From the NCBI GenBank assembly GCA_023429375.1, contig JAEYVY010000007.1, positions 186,001 to 250,000 of the forward strand: a stretch of 64,000 nucleotides of DNA, in the 5' to 3' direction. A program made the position numbers and the translations under genes. Origin of the DNA: Bacteroidota bacterium. GTDB taxonomy: Bacteria; Bacteroidota; Bacteroidia; Bacteroidales; Tannerellaceae. The notes beneath the pieces are model-generated. The model made no database searches, was not told the DNA's origin, and saw only the letters and a list, made by a program, of their open reading frames with translations. Positions 1 to 9,024 of the stretch are shown piece by piece; within the stretch, counting starts at the first letter, position 1; every line of letters begins with the position of its first letter.

Positions 1-1584
1 CCGCAGCCGCTTGAGGCTATCGGTGGACAGGTACCCGTGACTATTAATGCAACATTCCCTGCCAAGTGGTTTAACAAGAAAGCCGTTGTAACTGTTACTC
101 CGGTACTTCGTTATGCTGGTGGTGAAGCTTGGGGTACTGCTTACACTTTCCAAGGTGAAAAAGTAGCAGGAAACAATCAAGTTATTCCTCAAAAAGAAGG
201 AGCTAACGTAACAATGAAATCTTCTTTCACTTACAAACCTGAAATGAAGAAATCAGAATTGTTCCTTACTTTTGATGCAAAAATTAAGAACAAGACGATC
301 AAACTTCCTGATGTAAAGATTGGTGAAGGTGTAGTTGCTACTTCTGAATTGGCAAATGCTGCAACAGCAACTCCTGCTATTGGAGCAGACAAATTCCAAC
401 GTATCATCAAAGAAGCACACAGTGCAAACATCATGTTCCTTATCCAACAAGCAGAACTTCGTTCTAAAGAACTTTCAAAACAAGAGCTTAAGGATTGGAA
501 AGACCTTGTTAAAAACGCTGACGAAGCTCCAAATCAAAATGTAGCTATCGAAATTTCAGCTTACGCTTCTCCTGATGGTGGTGTGAAATTGAATACAGGT
601 CTTGCTGAAAAACGTGAAGGTAATACTTCAAAGTATTTGACTAGAGAATTGAAGAAACAAAAAGTTGATGTTCCGGTTGATGCACGTTACACTGCTCAAG
701 ACTGGGAAGGTTTCCAAGAATTAGTTTCTAAATCAAATATTCAAGACAAAGACCTAGTTCTTCGTGTTCTTTCAATGTACAAAGATCCAGAACAACGTGA
801 AAAGGAAATTAAAAACATCTCAACTGTGTTCAGCACATTGGCAGATGAAATCCTTCCTCAATTACGTCGTTCTCGTTTAACTGCTAATATCGAAATCATT
901 GGTAAGTCTGACGACGAAATCAGTGCTTTGGTTAAGAGCAATCCAAGAGAACTTAATGTAGAAGAAATCCTTTATGCAGCTACTTTGACTAACAATGCAG
1001 CTGAAAAAGAAGCTATCTACAAAAAAGCTAGCGAATTGTATGGTAACGACTATCGTACTTGGAACAACATCGGTATGCAACGTTTCGTGGCTGGCGACTT
1101 AGCTAAGGCTGAAGAAATGTTCAATAAAGCTAATTCAGTAAAAGCTAATGCAGAATCTAACATGAACTTAGGTTTGATCGCTTTAACAAAGGGTGACAAA
1201 GCAAAAGCTCAACAATTGTTAGGAAGCGCTTCAGGTGTTAACGAACTTAGCGAAGCTTTAGGCGTTCTTTATTTGCAACAAGGCGAATATGCAAAAGCTG
1301 TTAACTCATTCGGTGCTATCAAGAGTAACAACGCTGCTTTAGCTCAGATTTTGGTTAAAGACTATAGCAAAGCTCAACAAACATTGAATGCTGTTGCTAA
1401 TGCTGATGCAACTACTGAATATTTGAAAGCAATCGTTGCAGCTCGCACAAACAATTCAAATGGTGTTATCAGCAGCCTTAAGGCAGCTATCGCAAAAGAT
1501 AGCTCTTTAGCTAAAGAAGCTGCTAATGACTTGGAATTTGCTAAATATGCAACAAACGCAGATTTCACAAGCTTAGTAAAATAA
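1..1584 (+). CDS. OmpA-like / TPR repeat protein, 3' part
   Basis: The reading frame is open from the first base, so the gene starts upstream; 527 residues are visible. The GTG at 37 is internal and is not a start. The first ~110 residues look like a beta-rich extracytoplasmic domain. A stretch around residues 175-215 (IEISAYASPDG, then LAEKREG) resembles the OmpA C-terminal peptidoglycan-associating fold. The last ~200 residues are Ala/Lys/Asn-rich helical repeats of TPR type (for example YRTWNNIGMQRFVAGDLAKA). I infer a periplasmic or outer-membrane-associated structural protein, probably abundant judging by its uniform codon choice. The exact family is not recognised. A strong terminator follows at 1604. 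Confidence 0.7.
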   Translation, partial: PQPLEAIGGQVPVTINATFPAKWFNKKAVVTVTPVLRYAGGEAWGTAYTFQGEKVAGNNQVIPQKEGANVTMKSSFTYKPEMKKSELFLTFDAKIKNKTIKLPDVKIGEGVVATSELANAATATPAIGADKFQRIIKEAHSANIMFLIQQAELRSKELSKQELKDWKDLVKNADEAPNQNVAIEISAYASPDGGVKLNTGLAEKREGNTSKYLTRELKKQKVDVPVDARYTAQDWEGFQELVSKSNIQDKDLVLRVLSMYKDPEQREKEIKNISTVFSTLADEILPQLRRSRLTANIEIIGKSDDEISALVKSNPRELNVEEILYAATLTNNAAEKEAIYKKASELYGNDYRTWNNIGMQRFVAGDLAKAEEMFNKANSVKANAESNMNLGLIALTKGDKAKAQQLLGSASGVNELSEALGVLYLQQGEYAKAVNSFGAIKSNNAALAQILVKDYSKAQQTLNAVANADATTEYLKAIVAARTNNSNGVISSLKAAIAKDSSLAKEAANDLEFAKYATNADFTSLVK

Positions 1585-1603
1585 GATTATTTCCATAAAT
1601 AAG

Positions 1604-1640
1604 AAAACCGGCATTTTGTAAAGAAATGCCGGTTTTTTTT
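1604..1640 (+). terminator. Intrinsic terminator after the OmpA/TPR gene
   Basis: A perfect stem, AAAACCGGCATTT pairing with AAATGCCGGTTTT, is followed by a run of T. It lies 20 bases after the stop codon. Confidence 0.85.
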
Positions 1641-1658
1641 GTTCCTACTTTTAACTCT

Positions 1659-1820
1659 CATCCCGATGTTAATATGCGGAAGTGGACGCATTGAAAATCA
1701 ATCTATAGATGGTTCTAAAAAAACATCCCGAACGTTTTTGAAAACGATCGGGATATTTTTTATTTTTCATCGGGATGTTTTTTTGATGATGAATATCAAC
1801 GGAAAATAACATCGGGATGT
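1659..1820. repeat. Dispersed intergenic stem-loop element, copy 1
   Basis: Outer arms CATCCCGATGTT (1659) and AACATCGGGATG (1808) are exact inverted repeats. Inside are TTGAAAATCAAT (1691), an arm ACATCCCGAACGTTTT (1723), its imperfect complement AAAACGATCGGGATAT (1741), a third arm CATCGGGATG (1768) and a TGAATATCAA motif (1789). It sits between two convergent genes and could terminate both. Compared with copies 2 and 3 it lacks the second left arm. Related copies are at 32673 and 49111. Confidence 0.8.
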
Positions 1821-1830
1821 ATGTCCGAAT

Positions 1831-4203
1831 TTATTCTGTTTTAATCGATTTAACAGGATTTACAATTGCAGCCTTAAGCGACTGGAAACTTACTGTACAT
1901 AAGGCAATGCCTACAACTAACAAGGCTACCATTCCAAAGAATGTCCAATCCAAGGAAATTCGGTAAGAATAGTCACTCAGGTATTTATTCGTAATATAAA
2001 CAGCAGTAGGAATACCCAGCGTAAAAGCAATTAGAATAAGTTTGAGGTAGCTCTTAACAAGCAGACAGATGATGCTGAATGTAGAAGCCCCCAATACCTT
2101 GCGTATTCCGATTTCACGAGTACGTTGTTCGGCCGAGAAAGCACTAAGTCCGAACAGACCCAGGCAGGAAATAAAGATGGCCAAAGCTGCGAAAAGACCT
2201 GCCAATTTGCCCTCGAGTTTTTCACTCTTAAACAAGTTGTCGAAATATTCATTCATGTATACGGGCGAGAATGATTCGTCGGGCAAGAAGTTGTGTAAGA
2301 CGGTTTGTATGGTCTTCAGGCTTTCACTCGTATTATATCCTGGTTTTAAACGGACAAACAGATTACCTGAGCTTTCGGGTGAGAAAAAGAGAATCATAGG
2401 CTCGACCTTATCAGTGTAGATGTCGTTAAATATAACATTCTTTACAATCCCGATCACTTCTGCATATTGATTAACCTCGCCTTGGCCTATCCGACCTCCT
2501 ACACGCCCTTCCTCTTTCATGATTTCAGCTAAGGCCTCGTTAATAATCACATAGTTTCCACCTTTCTGATGAGGTTGAAAATCCTGACCTTCTAATAGTG
2601 TCATGCCTGCGGCGTCAATAAGTCCGGAAGAAGCATCCACTACATAGATAAGCGGGTCTGTTTCCATGTCTTTCCCTTTCCATTTGTACCCTCCACCGTT
2701 ACTGCCAATCCGTATGACCAGCTGTTGGCTTAGTCCTGCACTTTCTACTATTCCTGTGTTTTTAAGCTCATTCTGTATGGCTTGATAATTCTTGCGCATT
2801 TCAGGTGGGATCTGATAGATGGCCAGATTTTCTTTATTTAGGCCGATATCACGTCCCTGTCCGTATTGTATTTGTTTGAATACGGCTAGTGTTGCACAAA
2901 TAAGTACAAATGCTACAGCAAACTGAAAGACAACTAGCGCTTTACGTATCCAGACTACACTTCCTGATTTGCCTCCCGTATGTTGTTTTTTAAGTGTTGA
3001 AACAGGAGAAAAAGACGAAAGGAAAAATGCCGGATAACTTCCTGCCAACAAGGTGCAAAATAGCCAAATAAAGAGAATGCCTCCAATAATTAATGGATTT
3101 GTCCAATCGATAGATAAGTTTACTGAAACTAATTGGTTGAACATAAGCAAGCATAAATAAACCAGTCCTATGGAAATGAGGATAGCCAAGAGGGTTATCA
3201 ATCCGGATTCGTAAAGAAATTGGGCGATAAGAGATTTTCGCTTAGTTCCAAACGTTTTACGTACGCCAACCTCCAGTGCCCTGCTTTGTGAACGTGCAGT
3301 GGATAGGTTCATGAAGTTGATACAAGCAATCAAGAGTATTATTATACCTATGGCAGAGAAAAGCCTAACTGTTTTTATATACCCCGTACCTGTGTCCTTG
3401 CCATCTTTAAATTGAGCATACAGTCTGTGCTTTAAGATAGGATAAATAAATAGTTCGGTGTTTTTCCCGGGACTCTTTTCTGAAATTAGGACCTTGAGTT
3501 TGGCATTGATCTCATCTACATTAACTTCAGGAGCCACTTCTACAAAACAACTGTGCCAATTTTGTCCCCATCCGTCAACAGTCCATCCTTTATCGATATA
3601 ATCTTGTACAAGGATGCTAAAGGGTATTAACCATTCAAATTGGAAATTGGTATTTTCGGGCATATTTTTGAAAACACCGGTTATTTCATAAAAACGTTTC
3701 TCTACTCCTACGCGCTTTCCAATAGGGTCGGTATCTCCAAACATTTTATGTGCCATTTCTTCACTAATCACGATGGGATATCCGCCTTTGAATACGGTGG
3801 CGGCATCTCCACGTACAAACTCTACACTCGCTATGCTGAATAGGGTAGAATCGGCATACCATCCATTTTCACGAAACGTGTTCCTGGTGTTTTCCGGTAT
3901 AAACGTATAGGTCCAATCGTCTATACGGGCAATGCGATTGATAGAGGGAAACTCACGTTCTATGGTCTCCGCCAGTGGACCCGGTGCTACGCGAAACGTA
4001 TAGGTTTCGTCACCATAAAATTGATGCTGCCAAACGCTATATATATTTTGGGCATTAGGAATCGCTTTGTTGAAACTGACCATGTGTTCCACCCAAAGGA
4101 AAATAAGGGCTGCAGAGGTAATCCCTACGGCAAGTCCAAGTAAATTGAGTATACCGTATGTTTTATTACGGAAAATAATACGAAAGGTTTTCTTAATATT
4201 CAT
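1831..4203 (-). CDS. ABC transporter permease, MacB/FtsX family
   Basis: A 790-residue permease of the double-FtsX type common in Bacteroidetes. TM1 lies at about residues 15-37, followed by a large periplasmic MacB-like domain (about 40-275). Three membrane segments follow (about 283-400), then a second half repeating the plan, with TM near 425-447, a second periplasmic domain, and three C-terminal helices. The cytoplasmic loop motif REIGIRKVLGAS near residue 700 is typical of FtsX-type permeases. It is encoded 18 bases downstream of its ATPase, so the two form one exporter. Substrate unknown; this family exports peptides, lipoproteins or small toxic molecules by mechanotransmission. Confidence 0.9.
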   Translation of the reverse strand: MNIKKTFRIIFRNKTYGILNLLGLAVGITSAALIFLWVEHMVSFNKAIPNAQNIYSVWQHQFYGDETYTFRVAPGPLAETIEREFPSINRIARIDDWTYTFIPENTRNTFRENGWYADSTLFSIASVEFVRGDAATVFKGGYPIVISEEMAHKMFGDTDPIGKRVGVEKRFYEITGVFKNMPENTNFQFEWLIPFSILVQDYIDKGWTVDGWGQNWHSCFVEVAPEVNVDEINAKLKVLISEKSPGKNTELFIYPILKHRLYAQFKDGKDTGTGYIKTVRLFSAIGIIILLIACINFMNLSTARSQSRALEVGVRKTFGTKRKSLIAQFLYESGLITLLAILISIGLVYLCLLMFNQLVSVNLSIDWTNPLIIGGILFIWLFCTLLAGSYPAFFLSSFSPVSTLKKQHTGGKSGSVVWIRKALVVFQFAVAFVLICATLAVFKQIQYGQGRDIGLNKENLAIYQIPPEMRKNYQAIQNELKNTGIVESAGLSQQLVIRIGSNGGGYKWKGKDMETDPLIYVVDASSGLIDAAGMTLLEGQDFQPHQKGGNYVIINEALAEIMKEEGRVGGRIGQGEVNQYAEVIGIVKNVIFNDIYTDKVEPMILFFSPESSGNLFVRLKPGYNTSESLKTIQTVLHNFLPDESFSPVYMNEYFDNLFKSEKLEGKLAGLFAALAIFISCLGLFGLSAFSAEQRTREIGIRKVLGASTFSIICLLVKSYLKLILIAFTLGIPTAVYITNKYLSDYSYRISLDWTFFGMVALLVVGIALCTVSFQSLKAAIVNPVKSIKTE

Positions 4204-4221
4204 GTTTTAATGCTTTAATGC

Positions 4222-4917
4222 TTAATCGGTGTAAACAATATCTTTCAAAAAATTCTCTACCACTAATTTCCCGTCTAACATATTTATGATGCGATGACTA
4301 AAACGGGCATCATGCTCACTGTGGGTTACCATAACGATTGTTGTTCCTCTATCATTTAGTGAGGTAAGCATTTCCATAACCTCTATACCATTTTTACTAT
4401 CCAGATTTCCCGTAGGTTCATCGGCCAAGATTAATTTGGGGTTATTTACGATTGCGCGTGCAATGGCAACTCGCTGCTGCTGACCACCTGAAAGCTGGTT
4501 GGGGAAATGATTCCTCCTGTGCCACATGTTCACGTCTTTCAGCGCTTTTTCAACCATTTGTTTTCTTTCGGATGAACGAACACCACTATATTCAAGGGGG
4601 AGTTCGACATTTTCGAATGCCGTAAGTTCTTGTATGAGGTTGAATTGTTGGAAGATGAATCCGATATTTTCTTTTCTAAGATCGCATTGTTTGTTTTCAT
4701 TTAGTGATGTAACCTCTGTACCATTGAACATATAATTGCCACTGTCGGGCTTGTCGAGCATGCCCAATATATTCAGTAATGTGGATTTTCCACAACCCGA
4801 AGGTCCCATTATAGAAACAAATTCATGGTTTTTTATGTGAAGAGAGATGCCATCTAAAGCAAGTGTTACCACCTCTTCCGTTCTGTAAGTTTTTGTAAGT
4901 CCGTTAATTTTAATCAT
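4222..4917 (-). CDS. ABC transporter ATP-binding protein, MacB/LolD type
   Basis: A 231-residue ATPase with Walker A GPSGCGKST (38-46), Q-loop near 90, signature LSGGQ (142-146), Walker B LILADEP (162-168) and switch His199. The sequence matches the LolD/MacB/FtsE group that pairs with FtsX-type permeases. It is first in a two-gene minus-strand operon with the permease at 1831-4203. It powers that permease from the cytoplasmic face. No two-component regulator or membrane-fusion protein is adjacent, so the export partner is not known. Confidence 0.92.
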   Translation of the reverse strand: MIKINGLTKTYRTEEVVTLALDGISLHIKNHEFVSIMGPSGCGKSTLLNILGMLDKPDSGNYMFNGTEVTSLNENKQCDLRKENIGFIFQQFNLIQELTAFENVELPLEYSGVRSSERKQMVEKALKDVNMWHRRNHFPNQLSGGQQQRVAIARAIVNNPKLILADEPTGNLDSKNGIEVMEMLTSLNDRGTTIVMVTHSEHDARFSHRIINMLDGKLVVENFLKDIVYTD

Positions 4918-5183
4918 AAAAGTTGTTCGATTGATTCATATAGGATAATAAATACGATTTTTGTGCCAAATATTTAAATATCTGATAAATAGTGTAATAT
5001 GTGATTTTGTATTTTTGTAAACTGTTCGAAAATGAACTCTTTTTGTCCACTAACGTACACTTTTGTTTGATTTTCTGTGAACAAGTCAGATTGTCTTCTT
5101 TATGTAGCCTCAATTAGTTAGTTAGGGGAGCTATAGCGTAGATTGGGAGCCTTGTTTCTATTGCCGAAATATTTCTTTAATCA

Positions 5184-5215
5184 TTTGTTTCATCCGTGTA
5201 TTTACTCTACCTTTG
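5184..5215 (+). promoter_or_regulatory. Bacteroidetes-type promoter of frdCAB
   Basis: TTTG at 5184-5187 and TACCTTTG at 5208-5215, separated by 20 bases, fit the Bacteroidetes sigma-ABfr consensus (TTTG, then TAnnTTTG). The -7 element ends 65 bases before the frdC ATG. The whole gap 4918-5280 separates divergent operons; I see no gene in it and no clear minus-strand promoter. Confidence 0.65.
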
Positions 5216-5280
5216 CTGCGAAAACACGACTTGAGAAGCTGAAATTCTAAAAACAATTAAATAACTTAAATTCTTATCTT

Positions 5281-5982
5281 ATGTGGTTACTTAATTCTTC
5301 TATCGGGAAGAAACTGATAATGAGTATATCAGGTCTCTTCCTTATTTTGTTTCTAGTGTTCCACTTATGCATGAATATTGTAGCTGTATTCTCTGAAGAA
5401 GGTTACAATATGGTGTGTGCATTTTTGGGATCTAATTGGTATGCATTAGCAGGTACTTTGGTGTTAGCTGCCGGCTTTGTTATCCATATTATTTATGCGA
5501 TTATCCTTACGTTGCAAAATCGTAAGGCGCGCGGAAATGACCGTTATGCGGTTAATGCTCGTCCGAAGAACGTTGAATGGTCTTCAAAGAACATGTTCGT
5601 TTTAGGAGTAATTGTCGTAGGCTTCTTACTTTTACACTTCGCTCAGTTCTGGTACAAAATGATGTTTGCCGAAATTATGGGACATCACGAAGTAGAACTT
5701 GGTGGAGCAATGGTTGGTACGACTGAAGGCGCTGCATTTATTAAGTACTATTTCAGCCAACTTTGGATTGTAATTGCTTATCTTGCATGGTATGTTGGTT
5801 TGTGGTTCCACTTGACTCATGGATTCTGGAGTGCACTTCAGACAATTGGTTGGAACAACACTGTATGGTTTAACCGTTGGAAAGCTATCTCAGATGTATT
5901 TGCTACATTGATATGCTTAGGTTTTGCATTTGTGACAATCGCATTCTATCTGAAGAGCCTTTGTGGAGGTGCTTGCTGTTAA
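5281..5982 (+). CDS. frdC: Fumarate reductase / succinate dehydrogenase cytochrome b subunit
   Basis: A 233-residue membrane anchor of the b558 family with five predicted helices (about 20-40, 58-78, 100-120, 155-180, 205-225) and several membrane His residues (FHLCMN, FVIHIIYAI, LLHFAQFW, FHLTHGFW) suited to binding two hemes. It anchors FrdAB and passes electrons between menaquinone and the flavoprotein. In anaerobic Bacteroidales this complex acts mainly as fumarate reductase at the end of the succinate/propionate pathway. First gene of frdCAB, 35 bases before frdA. Confidence 0.93.
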   Translation: MWLLNSSIGKKLIMSISGLFLILFLVFHLCMNIVAVFSEEGYNMVCAFLGSNWYALAGTLVLAAGFVIHIIYAIILTLQNRKARGNDRYAVNARPKNVEWSSKNMFVLGVIVVGFLLLHFAQFWYKMMFAEIMGHHEVELGGAMVGTTEGAAFIKYYFSQLWIVIAYLAWYVGLWFHLTHGFWSALQTIGWNNTVWFNRWKAISDVFATLICLGFAFVTIAFYLKSLCGGACC

Positions 5983-6017
5983 TTTCAGGTGTAATCAATC
6001 ATTGAAAATTTATTATT

Positions 6018-7961
6018 ATGACTAAGATAGATTCAAAAATTCCTCAGGGGCCATTAGCCGATAAGTGGAAAAATTATAAAGCTCATCAAAAATTAGTGAA
6101 CCCTGCTAATAAGCGTCGCTTGGATATTATTGTTGTAGGAACTGGTCTTGCCGGTGCGTCTGCAGCTGCATCTCTTGCGGAAATGGGATTCAATGTTCTG
6201 AACTTCTGTATTCAGGATTCACCTCGTCGTGCACACTCAATCGCTGCACAAGGAGGTATCAACGCTGCTAAGAACTATCAAAACGATGGTGACTCTGTTT
6301 ACCGTCTGTTCTATGATACAATTAAAGGAGGTGACTATCGTGCTCGTGAAGCAAACGTATATCGCCTTGCTGAAGTTTCAAATTCAATTATCGACCAATG
6401 TGTTGCTCAAGGTGTACCATTTGCTCGTGAATACGGTGGTTTACTTGACAACCGTTCATTCGGTGGTGCTCAAGTATCGCGTACGTTCTATGCTCGCGGC
6501 CAGACGGGACAACAGCTGTTGTTAGGTGCTTATTCAGCATTGAGCCGTCAGATTGGTTTGGGTAAGGTGAAAATGTACACTCGTCATGAAATGCTCGATG
6601 TAGTTATTGTTGACGGACGTGCACGCGGTATCATCGCTCGCAACTTGGTTACAGGTAAGGTAGAACGCTTCTCTGCTCACGCAGTAGTTGTTGGAACAGG
6701 AGGTTATGCAAATACATTCTTCCTTTCAACTAACGCAATGGGATCTAACGGATCAGCTGCTTGGCAATGCTACAAGAAGGGAGCTTATTTCGCTAACCCT
6801 TGTATGTGTCAAATCCACCCAACTTGTATCCCTGTTCACGGAGAATTTCAATCTAAATTGACTTTGATGTCGGAATCTCTTCGTAATGACGGACGTATCT
6901 GGGTACCAAAGAAAAAAGAAGATGCAGAAGCTATCCGTGCAGGTAAATTGAAACCTACACAAATTAAGGAAGAAGACCGCGACTACTATTTGGAACGTCG
7001 TTATCCTGCATTCGGAAACCTAGTACCTCGTGACGTAGCTTCTCGTGCAGCTAAAGAACGTTGCGACGCTGGTTTTGGTGTTGGAAACACTGGTCTTGCT
7101 GTATATCTTGACTTTGCTGACGCTATCAAACGTCTTGGAAAGAATGTAGTCGAACAACGCTACGGTAACTTGTTCCAGATGTATGAAAAGATTGTTAACG
7201 ACAATCCATATGAAACACCGATGATGATCTACCCTGCATTGCACTATACAATGGGTGGTTTGTGGGTTGACTATGAATTGATGACATCTATCCCTGGTTT
7301 GTTCGCTATCGGTGAAGCAAACTTCTCTGATCACGGTGCAAACCGTCTTGGTGCATCTGCATTGATGCAGGGATTGGCAGACGGTTATTTCGTATTGCCT
7401 TATACAATTCAGAATTATTTGGCAGATCAAATTCAGGTACCACGTTTCAGTACAGACCTTCCTGAATTTACTGAAGCAGAAAAACAAATCAAAGATCGTA
7501 TTAACCGCTTGATGAATGTTAAGGGTAAACGTTCTGTTGATAGTATCCATAAAGAGTTAGGCCACATTATGTGGGATTTCGTAGGTATGGGACGCGACGA
7601 AGCCGGATTGAAACTGGCTATTGATAAGCTGAAAGCACTGAAGAAAGAGTTCTGGAGCAATGTTCGTATACCTGGTGCAGCTGAAGACTTAAACGTTGAG
7701 CTTGAAAAAGCATTACGTTTGGCAGACTTTATCGAATTGGGTGAACTGATTGCTCATGATGCTCTTGATCGTGAAGAGTCTTGTGGTGGACACTTCCGTC
7801 TCGAGCACCAGACTGAAGAAGGTGAAGCCCTTCGTCACGACGATAAGTTCGCTTACGTATCTTGCTGGCAATATCAAGGCGAGGATAAAGATCCTGTCAT
7901 GCTGAAAGAGCCTCTTGAGTATGAGTTTGTAGTTCGTCAACAACGTAACTATAAGAACTAA
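6018..7961 (+). CDS. frdA: Fumarate reductase / succinate dehydrogenase flavoprotein subunit
   Basis: A 647-residue flavoprotein. The dinucleotide fold GTGLAG is at 41-46, and the motif RAHSIAAQGG contains His73, the expected covalent FAD attachment site. The capping and catalytic domains follow, and the FAD-binding stretch FSDHGANRLGASALMQG lies near residue 436. Length and order match non-classical diheme Sdh/Frd enzymes (epsilon-proteobacterial and Bacteroides type). It interconverts fumarate and succinate at the cytoplasmic face. Middle gene of frdCAB; frdB follows after 30 bases. Confidence 0.96.
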   Translation: MTKIDSKIPQGPLADKWKNYKAHQKLVNPANKRRLDIIVVGTGLAGASAAASLAEMGFNVLNFCIQDSPRRAHSIAAQGGINAAKNYQNDGDSVYRLFYDTIKGGDYRAREANVYRLAEVSNSIIDQCVAQGVPFAREYGGLLDNRSFGGAQVSRTFYARGQTGQQLLLGAYSALSRQIGLGKVKMYTRHEMLDVVIVDGRARGIIARNLVTGKVERFSAHAVVVGTGGYANTFFLSTNAMGSNGSAAWQCYKKGAYFANPCMCQIHPTCIPVHGEFQSKLTLMSESLRNDGRIWVPKKKEDAEAIRAGKLKPTQIKEEDRDYYLERRYPAFGNLVPRDVASRAAKERCDAGFGVGNTGLAVYLDFADAIKRLGKNVVEQRYGNLFQMYEKIVNDNPYETPMMIYPALHYTMGGLWVDYELMTSIPGLFAIGEANFSDHGANRLGASALMQGLADGYFVLPYTIQNYLADQIQVPRFSTDLPEFTEAEKQIKDRINRLMNVKGKRSVDSIHKELGHIMWDFVGMGRDEAGLKLAIDKLKALKKEFWSNVRIPGAAEDLNVELEKALRLADFIELGELIAHDALDREESCGGHFRLEHQTEEGEALRHDDKFAYVSCWQYQGEDKDPVMLKEPLEYEFVVRQQRNYKN

Positions 7962-7991
7962 TAAAGTACCAACTCTAAAAAATTAACGACA

Positions 7992-8747
7992 ATGGATAAA
8001 AATATAAATATCACACTGAAAGTCTGGCGTCAGAAAGGTCCGAGAGAAAAAGGTGCTTTCGAGACTTATAAATTGACAGATATTTCTCAGGGAAGCTCTT
8101 TCCTGGAAATGCTTGATATCCTTAACGAACAGTTGATTAACGAAGGCAAAGAACCTGTTGTGTTTGACCACGACTGCCGTGAAGGTATCTGTGGTATGTG
8201 TTCACTTTACATTAACGGACACCCACACGGACCAGACACAAGCGTAACAACTTGTCAGCTTCATATGCGTCGTTTCAACGATGGCGATACAATCACGATC
8301 GAACCTTGGCGTTCTGCAGGTTTCCCTGTAATTCGTGACTTGATGGTAGACCGTTCTGCTTACGACAAAATTATTCAGGCAGGAGGTTTCGTATCAGTAA
8401 ATACAGGTGGTGTACCTGATGCAAACGCTATTCCAATTCCAAAGAAGGATGCTGACTTGGCTATGGATGCTGCTGCATGTATCGGTTGTGGAGCTTGTGC
8501 TGCAGCATGTAAGAACGGTTCAGCTATGTTGTTCGTTTCAGCTAAAGTAAGCCAGTTGGCTCTACTTCCTCAAGGTAAAGTTGAAGCTGCCCGTCGTGCG
8601 AAAGCAATGGTAGCTAAGATGGATGAACTTGGATTCGGAAACTGTACAAATACACGTGCATGTGAAATGGAGTGTCCAAAAGATATTTCAGTAAGCAACA
8701 TTGCTCGTCTGAATCGTGAGTATATCTGGGCTAAATTAAAAGACTAA
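7992..8747 (+). CDS. frdB: Fumarate reductase / succinate dehydrogenase iron-sulfur subunit
   Basis: A 251-residue subunit with a plant-type [2Fe-2S] ligand set (Cys62, 67, 70 and 88) and a C-terminal domain with CxxCxxCxxxC (Cys163, 166, 169, 173) and further Cys218, 224 and 228, as expected for [4Fe-4S] and [3Fe-4S] clusters. It carries electrons between the flavin of FrdA and the hemes of FrdC. Last gene of the operon, followed by a strong terminator 20 bases downstream. Confidence 0.95.
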   Translation: MDKNINITLKVWRQKGPREKGAFETYKLTDISQGSSFLEMLDILNEQLINEGKEPVVFDHDCREGICGMCSLYINGHPHGPDTSVTTCQLHMRRFNDGDTITIEPWRSAGFPVIRDLMVDRSAYDKIIQAGGFVSVNTGGVPDANAIPIPKKDADLAMDAAACIGCGACAAACKNGSAMLFVSAKVSQLALLPQGKVEAARRAKAMVAKMDELGFGNCTNTRACEMECPKDISVSNIARLNREYIWAKLKD

Positions 8748-8767
8748 TTCAGCTATCAGAATAGTAT

Positions 8768-8798
8768 AAAAGGCGTTTCCTTCTTGGAAACGCCTTTT
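8768..8798 (+). terminator. Intrinsic terminator of frdCAB
   Basis: A perfect 13-bp stem, AAAAGGCGTTTCC with GGAAACGCCTTTT, and a 5-base loop, ending in T residues. Confidence 0.88.
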
Positions 8799-8863
8799 GT
8801 CGTTTCAATAATAGTGATTATAATTTATTAAATGTACAAAAACACTTATTAGCATTTCGTATA

Positions 8864-8893
8864 TTGTCATTATTCGAAAGATATGTACTTTTG
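8864..8893 (+). promoter_or_regulatory. Candidate promoter of the polysaccharide locus
   Basis: TTG at 8864-8866, a 19-base spacer and TACTTTTG at 8886-8893 match the Bacteroidetes promoter consensus. A second -7-like TACCTTTG lies at 8984-8991 with no matching -33 box. The first gene starts at 9025, so a transcript from 8893 would carry a leader of about 125 bases containing the hairpin at 8943-8970. Confidence 0.5.
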
Positions 8894-8942
8894 TACAGTG
8901 GTTTTTTCATAATAGTATTAGATTTAAGGTTAACAAAGTTGT

Positions 8943-8970
8943 TTAGAGGTTGTCGGGAGACAGCCTCTAA
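8943..8970 (+). promoter_or_regulatory. Leader hairpin before the polysaccharide locus
   Basis: TTAGAGGTTGT pairs with ACAGCCTCTAA (11 bp, one G-U) around the loop CGGGAG, followed by TTAGTTTTAT. It lies between two candidate promoter elements and could attenuate the upstream one. It is not a classic U-tract terminator. Confidence 0.4.
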
Positions 8971-9024
8971 TTAGTTTTATACTTACCTTTGTGTTTAGAG
9001 TTACAGAAATAAACATGGAATCAG

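Noticed and set aside
1659..1820. CRISPR-like repeats
   Set aside because: The repeated CATCCCG units alternate orientation, have no regular spacers and sit in a single intergenic element; no cas genes are present.
4918..5280. A small gene (67 codons, minus strand) at 4910-5113
   Set aside because: It is AT-rich, low-complexity, overlaps the ABC ATPase start and shows no conserved features.
7020..7550. A 176-codon open frame antisense to frdA
   Set aside because: It lies wholly inside frdA, its composition (many Cys, Thr and Ile) reflects the opposite strand of a strongly biased gene, and no start or promoter supports it.
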